A stretch of 5,123 nucleotides of DNA, from assembly GCA_021794775.1 (NCBI GenBank), contig JAJYQG010000211.1, forward strand, positions 1 through 5,123, written 5' to 3'. Numbering within the stretch: the first letter of the stretch is position 1; every line of letters begins with the position of its first letter. The notes under the pieces were generated by a model that searched no databases, had not been told where the DNA came from, and was given only the letters and a program-made list of their open reading frames with translations. The stretch comes from Pseudomonadota bacterium (GTDB lineage: Bacteria; Pseudomonadota; Gammaproteobacteria; Burkholderiales; Ferrovaceae). Below, one piece after another: positions 1 through 4,985 of the stretch. The translations under genes and the position numbers were made by a program.

Positions 1-464
1 GGGAAGCCAAAGCCAAGGAACTTGAGCAGCGACGCGAGAAGATCATTGCCGAACAGCTGCGTCAGGAAAGGCTGGAGGCCCAGAAAGAACAGCATCGTGA
101 TGCGCAGCGTCGTATCGAAGCCGAGGTGCAGCGTCGTAAGGCCGAACAAATGGCCCAAAATGCCCAGGCGGCGCAGGCAACTCAGGTTGACCGCTACAAA
201 CTGGCCATCATCCAGAAGATTCGCGCCAACACCGAGGTTCCGGAGGGGGTTCGCAGCGGTGTATCGTTGGAAGTGGACATCACCATTTTGCCCGATGGCG
301 GGGTGATGGAACCTGTGCGCATCATCAAGCCCAGCGGAGACCCGCGGTATGACCAGGCCGTTATTCGTGGCATACTCCACGCACAGCCCTTGCCTTTGCC
401 AAGCGATGTGGCGTTGAGACGACTTTTTCGAGTGACTCACCTACAACTTCATCATGAAAATTAA
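1..464 (+). CDS. tolA: TolA, C-terminal part (5' end outside window)
   Basis: TolA is the inner-membrane-anchored protein that spans the periplasm and carries proton-motive-force-driven movement from TolQR to TolB and Pal. Only the last 153 codons are present, read from base 3. Visible residues 1-60 are rich in Glu, Lys, Arg, Gln and Ala without prolines, typical of the long helical domain II. Residues about 61-153, starting QVDRYKLAIIQKI, fit the TonB/TolA C-terminal fold: two short helices, the strand segment VSLEVDITILPDG, then the PSGDPRYDQAVIRGI helix and a PLPLP turn. No cysteine is seen in this domain, unlike the disulfide-bearing E. coli TolA domain III. Identity rests on this architecture plus tolB, pal and cpoB directly downstream. 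The reading frame overlaps the start of tolB by 11 bases, so translation of the two is probably coupled. The N-terminal membrane anchor is outside the window. Confidence 0.93.
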   Translation, partial: EAKAKELEQRREKIIAEQLRQERLEAQKEQHRDAQRRIEAEVQRRKAEQMAQNAQAAQATQVDRYKLAIIQKIRANTEVPEGVRSGVSLEVDITILPDGGVMEPVRIIKPSGDPRYDQAVIRGILHAQPLPLPSDVALRRLFRVTHLQLHHEN

Positions 465-1740
465 GCCAATCCATTGCATTGCCACCTTGTTGCTGACGTT
501 GATGTGCTCAGCCCATGCCGACATGACGCTGGAGATCGTGACGGAAGGTGCCCAGATGACGCCGATTGCGATCCTTCCGTTTGCCGGGGATGGGAATGGC
601 AGCCACCAATTGTCCGATGTGGTGGCGTCCGACCTCAAGCGCTCGGGGTTGTTCGATCCCCTGGATACCCATGAGGTGACGCCAGCCCCTGCCGATGTGG
701 ATACCGTCAATTGGTCCACGTGGCAGGATAAGCATGCTAGTTATGTGGTGGTGGGCAATGTCCAGGACGATCCTGTCAGCCATCACATCAAGTTGAATTT
801 TCGCCTGGTTGAAACATCGAACCGGATGGCGCATCTCAACCTTTCTTTCGAAGGGTCGGAGGATCAGTACCGATTCATCGCCCACCATGCCGCCGACGCC
901 ATTCTGGAAAACATCACCGGTTACAAGGGCATGTTCAGCTCACGCATAGCCTACATTACGCAACATGGTGCAGCACGCAGCCTCAAGGTGGCGGACAGCG
1001 ATGGGTTCAACGAGCAGACCATGCTCAATGCCAACGAGCCCATCATGTCGCCCAAATGGTCTCCTGACGGTCGACGGATGGCTTATGTGACGTTTGAACT
1101 CAATCGGCCCATGGTGGTGGTGCAGACATTGACCACCGGGGGGCGACGGGTGGTGGCGCGCTACAAAGGCAGCAACAGCGCGCCGGCATGGACCCCCGAT
1201 GGCAAACGCCTGGCGGTTGTGCTGACCAAGGATGGTCACTCCCAAATCTATCTGATTGGGGCCGAGGGTCAGTCGGCGCCCGAACGGTTGTTGGTGAGCG
1301 GTGGGATCGATACTGAGCCATTTTTCAGCCCCGATGGTCAGATGCTGTATTTTGTGTCGGATCGTGATGGTGGGCCGGAAATCTACCGTATTTCGATGAG
1401 CGATTTGCGGGGTTCTCCCGAGCGACTGACGTTTGGAACCAGTTATGCGGTATCGCCACGCTTGAGCCCCGATGGCAAGCAAATGGCCTATGTGCAACGG
1501 GATGGCGGTGCTTTTCATGTCATGTTGATGGATTTGGCCACGAAACAGGCGCAACCTCTGACCGATACGGCCTTGGATGAGTCCCCGACGTTTGCTCCCA
1601 ATGGCAAGTATTTGCTGTATTCCACCCAAACCGGTGGGAGAGGAATTTTGGCGATTGTAAGTACCGATGGTCGTATTCGGCAGAAACTGACGACGCAAAC
1701 GGGCGATGTTTATGAACCCGTATGGGGCCCTTTGCAGTAA
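454..1740 (+). CDS. tolB: TolB, periplasmic beta-propeller of the Tol-Pal system
   Basis: TolB is a periplasmic protein that binds Pal through its beta-propeller and TolA through its flexible N-terminus, the link hijacked by some colicins. The product has 428 residues, close to the usual 430. Residues 1-22 form a Sec signal peptide (KIK basic start, LLLTL core, cleavage after AHA). The mature start DMTLEIVTEGAQ corresponds to the TolB box. Residues about 23-165 match the N-terminal alpha/beta domain (PIAILPF, VVASDLKRSGLFDPL, YVVVGNV). Five PD40 propeller repeats follow, with SPDG-type turns at residues 203-206 (WSPDG), 247-250 (TPDG), 292-295 (SPDG), 338-341 (SPDG) and 381-384 (APNG). The C-terminus STDGRIRQKLTTQTGDV then PVWGP matches the family. 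The ATG at 454 gives a complete signal peptide. No good Shine-Dalgarno sequence precedes it, consistent with coupling to the overlapping tolA stop. The gene appears intact. Confidence 0.97.
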   Translation: MKIKPIHCIATLLLTLMCSAHADMTLEIVTEGAQMTPIAILPFAGDGNGSHQLSDVVASDLKRSGLFDPLDTHEVTPAPADVDTVNWSTWQDKHASYVVVGNVQDDPVSHHIKLNFRLVETSNRMAHLNLSFEGSEDQYRFIAHHAADAILENITGYKGMFSSRIAYITQHGAARSLKVADSDGFNEQTMLNANEPIMSPKWSPDGRRMAYVTFELNRPMVVVQTLTTGGRRVVARYKGSNSAPAWTPDGKRLAVVLTKDGHSQIYLIGAEGQSAPERLLVSGGIDTEPFFSPDGQMLYFVSDRDGGPEIYRISMSDLRGSPERLTFGTSYAVSPRLSPDGKQMAYVQRDGGAFHVMLMDLATKQAQPLTDTALDESPTFAPNGKYLLYSTQTGGRGILAIVSTDGRIRQKLTTQTGDVYEPVWGPLQ

Positions 1741-1835
1741 ACCAAAATCACCGGATATGCGTTACAATTCCTCGGAGATTCTTGTTTTATTGGCAACGAA
1801 CCAACTCCGCCCCCATTTGTTTGATTTGACGACTT

Positions 1836-1840
1836 GAGGA
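1836..1840 (+). promoter_or_regulatory. Ribosome binding site deciding the pal start
   Basis: GAGGA precedes two tandem ATG codons at 1843 and 1846. It lies 2 bases from the first and 5 bases from the second. The 5-base spacing is far better, so the second ATG is the likelier start; the alternative would add one Met. Confidence 0.7.
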
Positions 1841-1845
1841 TAATG

Positions 1846-2370
1846 ATGAAAAAGACCCTTTTGTTTTTGGCTGCTACCAGTTTTTTGGCGGCTTGTAGTT
1901 CCACTCCTACCGAAAACACCACAACCAGCAACAACGCCCAGAAAACCGCTCCGGCGACTGTGGCTGAAGCGGCTCCTTTGGTCAAAGCGCCAGTCACCGA
2001 ATCGATGTATCCCGCCAAGGGCGTGGGCGGTGCTTTGGGCCAAAGAACCATTCATTACGCATTTGACAAGTACACAGTGACCGATGAATTCATGCCTGTG
2101 GTCAGCGCCCATGGCGATTTTCTATTGTCCCATGCTGGTTCCAAGATTGTTCTGCAAGGTAACTGCGATGAGCGCGGTAGCCGCGAATACAACCTCGGAC
2201 TCGGTCAGCGTCGTGCCGACAGCGTGCGCAAGGTTCTGTTGGCCAAGGGTGTCAAGGATGGCCAAATCGAAACCGTCAGCTTCGGCAAGGAAAAGCCTGT
2301 GAATCCTGAGCATAACAAGGCTGCCTGGGCTGAAAACCGTCGTACCGACATCGTTTACCAAGGCGAGTAA
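1846..2370 (+). CDS. pal: Pal, peptidoglycan-associated outer-membrane lipoprotein
   Basis: Pal is anchored by lipid to the inner leaflet of the outer membrane, binds peptidoglycan non-covalently and exchanges partners with TolB. The product from the ATG at 1846 has 174 residues, normal for the family. A type II signal peptide ends in the lipobox LAAC with lipid-attachment Cys17. Residues 18-66 are a Thr/Ala/Pro-rich linker. Residues about 67-174 are an OmpA-like peptidoglycan-binding domain (IHYAFDKYTV, then GNCDERGSREYNLGLGQRRADSV). D108 and R123 occupy the positions that contact diaminopimelate in the family. C107 sits in the NCDERG motif where many homologues have Thr or Ala, so the mature protein has a second cysteine. 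The gene is 105 bases downstream of tolB. A -10-like TACAAT lies at 1763-1768, but I see no matching -35, so a separate pal promoter is uncertain. A terminator-like hairpin follows 19 bases after the stop. Confidence 0.97.
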   Translation: MKKTLLFLAATSFLAACSSTPTENTTTSNNAQKTAPATVAEAAPLVKAPVTESMYPAKGVGGALGQRTIHYAFDKYTVTDEFMPVVSAHGDFLLSHAGSKIVLQGNCDERGSREYNLGLGQRRADSVRKVLLAKGVKDGQIETVSFGKEKPVNPEHNKAAWAENRRTDIVYQGE

Positions 2371-2389
2371 TCTGCTTTTGTGATCACCG

Positions 2390-2430
2390 TATGCCCGACG
2401 GGGGTTAACCTTCGTCGGGCATAGGTTTTT
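2390..2430 (+). terminator. Intrinsic terminator / attenuator between pal and cpoB
   Basis: A perfect 11-bp inverted repeat, TATGCCCGACG at 2390-2400 and CGTCGGGCATA at 2413-2423, can be extended inward by two G-U and two G-C pairs to a UUAA tetraloop. Two bases later comes TTTTT at 2426-2430. This is a textbook Rho-independent terminator. It lies inside the tol-pal cluster, so it probably ends most pal transcripts while letting some read through to cpoB. No separate cpoB promoter is evident in the 74-base gap. Confidence 0.85.
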
Positions 2431-2444
2431 ATGGGTTGGCATAC

Positions 2445-3293
2445 ATGAAGATCAAATTGTTGGGGCTGGGGTTGCTGGTCCCTGTTTGGGCCCATGCGGG
2501 TTTGCTGTCCGATGAGGAAGCGCGGCAGGGGGTGCTGGATCTCAAAAACCAGCAGGCGGTGATCAGTCGCCAGCAGCAAACCATGGATGAGCGCGTCACG
2601 CGCATGGAAACGGCCTTGCAAGGATACCCTGATCTGGTGGTGCGCCTGGACAGCATGAGCCAGGATTTGGCCCAGATGCGTGGCCGTATCGACAGTCTGG
2701 CCAATCAACTGGATGCTGAGGACAAGCGCTTTCACGACCTGTATGTGGATCTGGACAGCCGCCTCAAAACCCTCGAAGGGGGAGGTCAGCCCAGGTCCGA
2801 TGCCGCCGCGCCCGGGGTTGGGGGCGCCGTTGCAGGGGATGCCAAGGCCACGGTGGCAGCGGGAGATGGCGCAGATAAAGGGTTGCCGCCCAAGGGCGCG
2901 GCTCCAGATGGCGCGGAGGCCAAGGTTCCTTCGGGGGATTACGATGCGGCCCTGGCGGTTTTCAATGCTGGGAACTACGCCAAGTCAAAAAAATTGTTCG
3001 AGGCTTTCCTTAAGGCCAATCCGGACGATGACAAGGCGCCCAATGCGCTTTACTGGATTGGCATGAACCAGTTGCTGCTGCAGGATTATAAGGGCGCCCG
3101 TGCCACCAACCAGAAATTGTACAAAACCTATCCCGATTCGCCCAAAGCCCCCGATGGTTTGCTGAACCTTGCGGCGGCCTGGTTTGGCTTGGGGGATCAG
3201 GCAACGGCCCATGCCACATGGAAACTGATCATTGCCAAATATCCCGACAGTTCGGCGGCAGTTAAGGCCAAGTCCCGTTTGCGCGGGCATTGA
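2445..3293 (+). CDS. cpoB: CpoB/YbgF, Tol-Pal coiled-coil and TPR periplasmic protein
   Basis: CpoB (YbgF) is periplasmic, binds TolA, and in E. coli coordinates PBP1B peptidoglycan synthesis with Tol-driven outer-membrane constriction. The product has 282 residues. Residues 1-18 form a signal peptide (MKIKLLGLGLLVPVWAHA). Residues about 20-110 are a charged, heptad-like coiled coil corresponding to the trimerisation domain. Residues 111-164 are an Ala/Gly/Pro/Lys-rich linker. Residues 165-282 hold three TPR-like units: DYDAALAVFNAGNYAKSKKLF, with its paired helix ending near P193; ALYWIGMNQLLLQDYKGA to P230; and GLLNLAAAWFGLGDQATAHA to P267. This is the standard family layout. The start ATG at 2445 gives a clean signal peptide; an in-frame TTG at 2436 would add MAY and is less likely. 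The Shine-Dalgarno sequence is poor, and a five-codon ORF (2431-2448) overlaps the start as ATGA. The stop TGA lies within the -35 box of the tRNA-Lys promoter. Confidence 0.95.
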   Translation: MKIKLLGLGLLVPVWAHAGLLSDEEARQGVLDLKNQQAVISRQQQTMDERVTRMETALQGYPDLVVRLDSMSQDLAQMRGRIDSLANQLDAEDKRFHDLYVDLDSRLKTLEGGGQPRSDAAAPGVGGAVAGDAKATVAAGDGADKGLPPKGAAPDGAEAKVPSGDYDAALAVFNAGNYAKSKKLFEAFLKANPDDDKAPNALYWIGMNQLLLQDYKGARATNQKLYKTYPDSPKAPDGLLNLAAAWFGLGDQATAHATWKLIIAKYPDSSAAVKAKSRLRGH

Positions 3294-3318
3294 CAGAAGA
3301 GGGCGATTGCGTCAAAAT
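3290..3318 (+). promoter_or_regulatory. Sigma70 promoter for tRNA-Lys
   Basis: A perfect -35 TTGACA (3290-3295) is followed by a 17-base spacer and CAAAAT (3313-3318; 4 of 6 matches to TATAAT). A GC-rich discriminator GACGGGC follows, as in stringently controlled stable-RNA promoters. Transcription would begin near 3325, giving a leader of about 40 bases before the tRNA. The leader contains the perfect palindrome CTTGCGCAAG at 3343-3352. The -35 overlaps the cpoB stop codon. Confidence 0.7.
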
Positions 3319-3365
3319 GACGGGCTATTTTGGTTTGCCTGTCTTGCGCAAGCCGAGTGAACCGT

Positions 3366-3441
3366 GGGTCGTTAGCTCAGCCGGTAGAGCAGCGGACTTT
3401 TAATCCGTTGGTCGGCAGTTCGAATCTGCCACGACCTACCA
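3366..3441 (+). tRNA. tRNA-Lys (anticodon UUU)
   Basis: A complete 76-base cloverleaf can be folded by eye. The acceptor arm pairs GGGTCGT (3366-3372) with ACGACCT (3431-3437). The D-arm pairs GCTC (3375-3378) with GAGC (3387-3390). The anticodon arm pairs GCGGA (3392-3396) with TCCGT (3404-3408) around the loop CTTTTAA, with anticodon TTT at 3399-3401. The variable loop is TGGTC (3409-3413). The T-arm pairs GGCAG with CTGCC around TTCGAAT. The discriminator is A (3438) and CCA is encoded (3439-3441). It reads AAA and AAG lysine codons. The odd point is position 72: it is U, so the first acceptor pair is G1-U72 rather than the G-C of E. coli tRNA-Lys. Pair 27-43 is also G-U. Confidence 0.97.
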
Positions 3442-3442
3442 T

Positions 3443-3463
3443 CAAAAACAGGCGCTGTTTTTG
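3443..3463 (+). terminator. Terminator-like hairpin after tRNA-Lys
   Basis: A perfect 9-bp inverted repeat, CAAAAACAG (3443-3451) and CTGTTTTTG (3455-3463), has a 3-base GCG loop one base after the encoded CCA. The T-run lies within the 3' arm, matched by an A-run in the 5' arm, so it could act in both directions. A competing pairing, GGCGC (3451-3455) with GCGCC (3466-3470), is also possible. It is likely the tRNA transcript end, though the GC core is short. Confidence 0.55.
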
Positions 3464-3565
3464 TGGCGCCATGCCAAAGTCCTTGTGAGTTTTCCTTGTT
3501 TTCAACGAGGAGCAAAATCAAGGCCGATCGAAGGAACTTGGTCGGTCGCTTCTTGTCTCAGCACT

Positions 3566-4102
3566 ATGCGATACCTCCTCCTCACTTCTTTGGCGCTGCT
3601 GTCGTTCTTGACAGGATGCGCCACCACGCCCCCCGAGCAGTTGGCGGGCAATGATTTCGCCCCGATTACTCCCAGTATGGCGCAAACCGATCCCACCACG
3701 GTGGGCCAGAAAGTGCGCTGGGGTGGAAGAATTGCGGAGGTTCTGCCCAGCAAAAACGATACCTGTTTCGAAGTGGTGGAACATGAACTCGACAGTTCCG
3801 GTCGTCCCTTGGACGACGATCGCAGCGGTGGGCGCTTCATGGCCTGCGCGCAGGGGTTTTTTGAGCCTGAAATTTATGCCCCGAAGCGCGCCATAACGGT
3901 GACGGGGGTTTTATTGCCTACCCGGATGGGGAAGGTTGGTGATCGTGATTATGCTTTCCCCCGGGTCGCCGCCTCTGTGGTGTACCTGTGGCCCAAGCAG
4001 CAGCCGTTACCCCAGGGGCCTTACTGGGGGATGTATCCCTACGGTGATCCCTGGATGATGGATTCCTGGATGGGGCCGGGTTGGGTCGGTATGCCTTGGT
4101 GA
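3566..4102 (+). CDS. slp: Slp-family outer-membrane lipoprotein
   Basis: The 178-residue product is a predicted lipoprotein of the Slp/YeaY family. E. coli Slp is an outer-membrane lipoprotein induced by starvation and stationary phase; its molecular role is unclear. Residues 1-17 are a type II signal peptide ending in LTGC with lipid-attachment Cys18. The family-like core runs from about residue 28 to 143: VGQKVRWGGRIAEV, then CFEVVEHELDSSGRP, GGRFMACAQGFFEPEIYAP, ITVTGVL and VVYLWP. C67 and C94 could form a disulfide (inference). The last 36 residues are rich in Pro, Gly, Trp, Met and Tyr, with Trp at 163, 168, 173 and 178. E. coli Slp also ends in an aromatic Pro/Gly-rich tail. The ATG at 3566 starts exactly at the signal peptide; the open frame reaches back to about 3461 but that extension has no lipoprotein character. 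The ribosome binding site is weak and no convincing promoter is visible in the 102 bases after the tRNA hairpin. Confidence 0.88.
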   Translation: MRYLLLTSLALLSFLTGCATTPPEQLAGNDFAPITPSMAQTDPTTVGQKVRWGGRIAEVLPSKNDTCFEVVEHELDSSGRPLDDDRSGGRFMACAQGFFEPEIYAPKRAITVTGVLLPTRMGKVGDRDYAFPRVAASVVYLWPKQQPLPQGPYWGMYPYGDPWMMDSWMGPGWVGMPW

Positions 4103-4130
4103 AACAGACGGGGGTTTCCTGGTCTGTTTC
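4101..4130 (+). terminator. Hairpin overlapping the slp stop codon
   Basis: GAAACAGAC (4101-4109) and GTCTGTTTC (4122-4130) form a perfect 9-bp stem around a 12-base loop. The 5' arm includes the last two bases of the slp TGA. No T-tract follows, so it is a weak intrinsic terminator at best; it could instead protect the slp mRNA 3' end. Confidence 0.4.
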
Positions 4131-4193
4131 CATGTTGGGCGGTGCGGGCAGGGTGCTACCATGGCCTGACTATCGGTATAGTTGGGACATGGG

Positions 4194-4200
4194 AGAAGGA
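4194..4200 (+). promoter_or_regulatory. Ribosome binding site of the Ser/Gly-rich protein gene
   Basis: AGAAGGA precedes tandem ATG codons at 4203 and 4206, ending 2 and 5 bases before them. The spacing favours 4206, the same arrangement as at pal. A TTG at 4182 is in frame but would place this site inside the coding region. Confidence 0.7.
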
Positions 4201-4205
4201 TCATG

Positions 4206-4928
4206 ATGGGTGGATTGCTGGGAAGCGGCGGTTTGGCATCGTTGGGTGGGCTTGGTGCGCTGGGCGCCATTGGCGCTGGCGTGGTAGGAGGCCATAATGG
4301 AGGGGGTGATGGTGACGGATCCGCCAAGGGCGTCGCCGGCTCTTCAGCCAGTCCGTTCATGACCTCTTTGACCCAATCGCTGTCCCAGATTTTATCTTCG
4401 GCGGGTTCGTCGTCGACGGCAGGAACATCGGGCAAGACGAGTGGCAGTACTTCCGCCGCTCCGTCGTCTTCTGCGCAGCAATCGCCGGAACAGGCGGTGG
4501 CCGCTTTCATGCAGTCCCTCATGGCATCACTTTACAGCCTGGGCCAGGGAAGCCAGTCGGCCAGCAGCAACCCGAGCAGCGAGGCCAACACGGCATCAAC
4601 GGGATCCTTGGCTTCGATCGGGGCGTCCAATCCCTATCAGAATGGACTGTCTTCCATTGAAACGCGTTTGCAAAGCTTGATTCAATCGTTGTCGGGATCG
4701 GGGGCGTCCTCATCCCAAGTCATGTCTACCGGTCAGGGTGCCGCTGCGACAGATGCTTCTGCCACGAAAGCGCTGAGCGGAACGAATCCACTGCAGCAAG
4801 ATTTCAACAACCTTCTGGCGGCTTTTGGGGCAAGCAACAGTCAAGCCACGTTGAGCGGATTCTTGAATGGTTTGTCGACCAACCTGAAAAACAATGGGGC
4901 TCAGATGGGCTTGAGTGCGGTGGCTTGA
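4206..4928 (+). CDS. Ser/Gly/Ala-rich protein of unknown function
   Basis: I do not recognise a named family. The 240-residue product has very few charged residues, no Cys and no Trp. Residues 1-29 are a Gly/Leu/Ala stretch with GxxxG-like spacing (GGLGALGAIGAGVVGG), lacking the basic start of a Sec signal peptide. Residues 30-49 are Gly/Ser/Asp-rich. Four helix-like segments then alternate with Ser/Gly/Thr linkers: 50-65 (PFMTSLTQSLSQILSS), 94-112 (PEQAVAAFMQSLMASLYSL), 148-163 (LSSIETRLQSLIQSLS) and 195-229 (LQQDFNNLLAAFGAS, then ATLSGFLNGLSTNLKN). Leu/Phe/Met occur at 3-4 residue spacing with Ser and Gln between, so the helices are probably amphipathic. The layout vaguely recalls unnamed Ser-rich hypothetical proteins of betaproteobacteria (weak recollection). 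A strong ribosome binding site and a frame free of stops support a real gene. Its stop TGA lies inside the rplU -35 box. It may be secreted or surface-exposed, but nothing proves this. Confidence 0.8.
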   Translation: MGGLLGSGGLASLGGLGALGAIGAGVVGGHNGGGDGDGSAKGVAGSSASPFMTSLTQSLSQILSSAGSSSTAGTSGKTSGSTSAAPSSSAQQSPEQAVAAFMQSLMASLYSLGQGSQSASSNPSSEANTASTGSLASIGASNPYQNGLSSIETRLQSLIQSLSGSGASSSQVMSTGQGAAATDASATKALSGTNPLQQDFNNLLAAFGASNSQATLSGFLNGLSTNLKNNGAQMGLSAVA

Positions 4929-4953
4929 CAGTTGCCATCCCGACGGTTATGAT
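4925..4953 (+). promoter_or_regulatory. Strong sigma70 promoter for rplU
   Basis: TTGACA (4925-4930, perfect), a 17-base spacer, and TATGAT (4948-4953, 5 of 6) form a near-consensus promoter. The discriminator GGCGGGT is GC-rich, as in growth-rate-controlled ribosomal promoters. Transcription would start near 4960, leaving a leader of about 25 bases before the rplU ATG. The -35 contains the stop codon of the preceding gene. Confidence 0.85.
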
Positions 4954-4972
4954 GGCGGGTCTTTGGTTTGTT

Positions 4973-4977
4973 GAAGG
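4973..4977 (+). promoter_or_regulatory. Ribosome binding site of rplU
   Basis: GAAGG lies 8 bases upstream of the ATG at 4986, a standard spacing, and fixes the start of L21. Confidence 0.75.
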
Positions 4978-4985
4978 TGGATCCC

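Noticed and set aside
940..1698. Long 252-codon open frame on the minus strand antisense to tolB
   Set aside because: It lies entirely opposite a clear TolB, has no recognisable protein features and reads as His/Arg/Gln-rich shadow sequence typical of the reverse strand of GC-rich genes.
1763..1768. TACAAT as the -10 of a pal promoter
   Set aside because: No acceptable -35 is found at 16-18 bases upstream and there is no extended -10 TG, so I do not call a promoter, although the 105-base gap would allow one.
3366..3470. tRNA-Lys 3' end as an integration site for a mobile element
   Set aside because: tRNA genes are common integration sites, but no integrase, no direct repeat of the tRNA 3' end and no foreign-looking block follow within the window.
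3461..3565. Upstream extension of the slp reading frame
   Set aside because: It starts in the tRNA terminator hairpin, carries no lipoprotein or family features, and would bury the signal peptide; the ATG at 3566 fits the lipobox.
4169..4182. TATAGT (4177-4182) in a small ACTAT/ATAGT inverted repeat as a promoter or operator for the unknown gene
   Set aside because: The hexamer resembles a -10, but no -35 match is seen at suitable spacing and the repeat is only 5 bp, too short to trust.
4182..4205. TTG at 4182 as the start of the Ser/Gly-rich protein
   Set aside because: It would put the strong AGAAGGA ribosome binding site inside the gene and has none of its own; ATG at 4206 is better spaced.
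4206..4295. Double-glycine bacteriocin-type leader ending at GG28-29 of the unknown protein
   Set aside because: The stretch lacks the conserved LSxxEL-type leader residues and no peptidase-ABC transporter gene is nearby.
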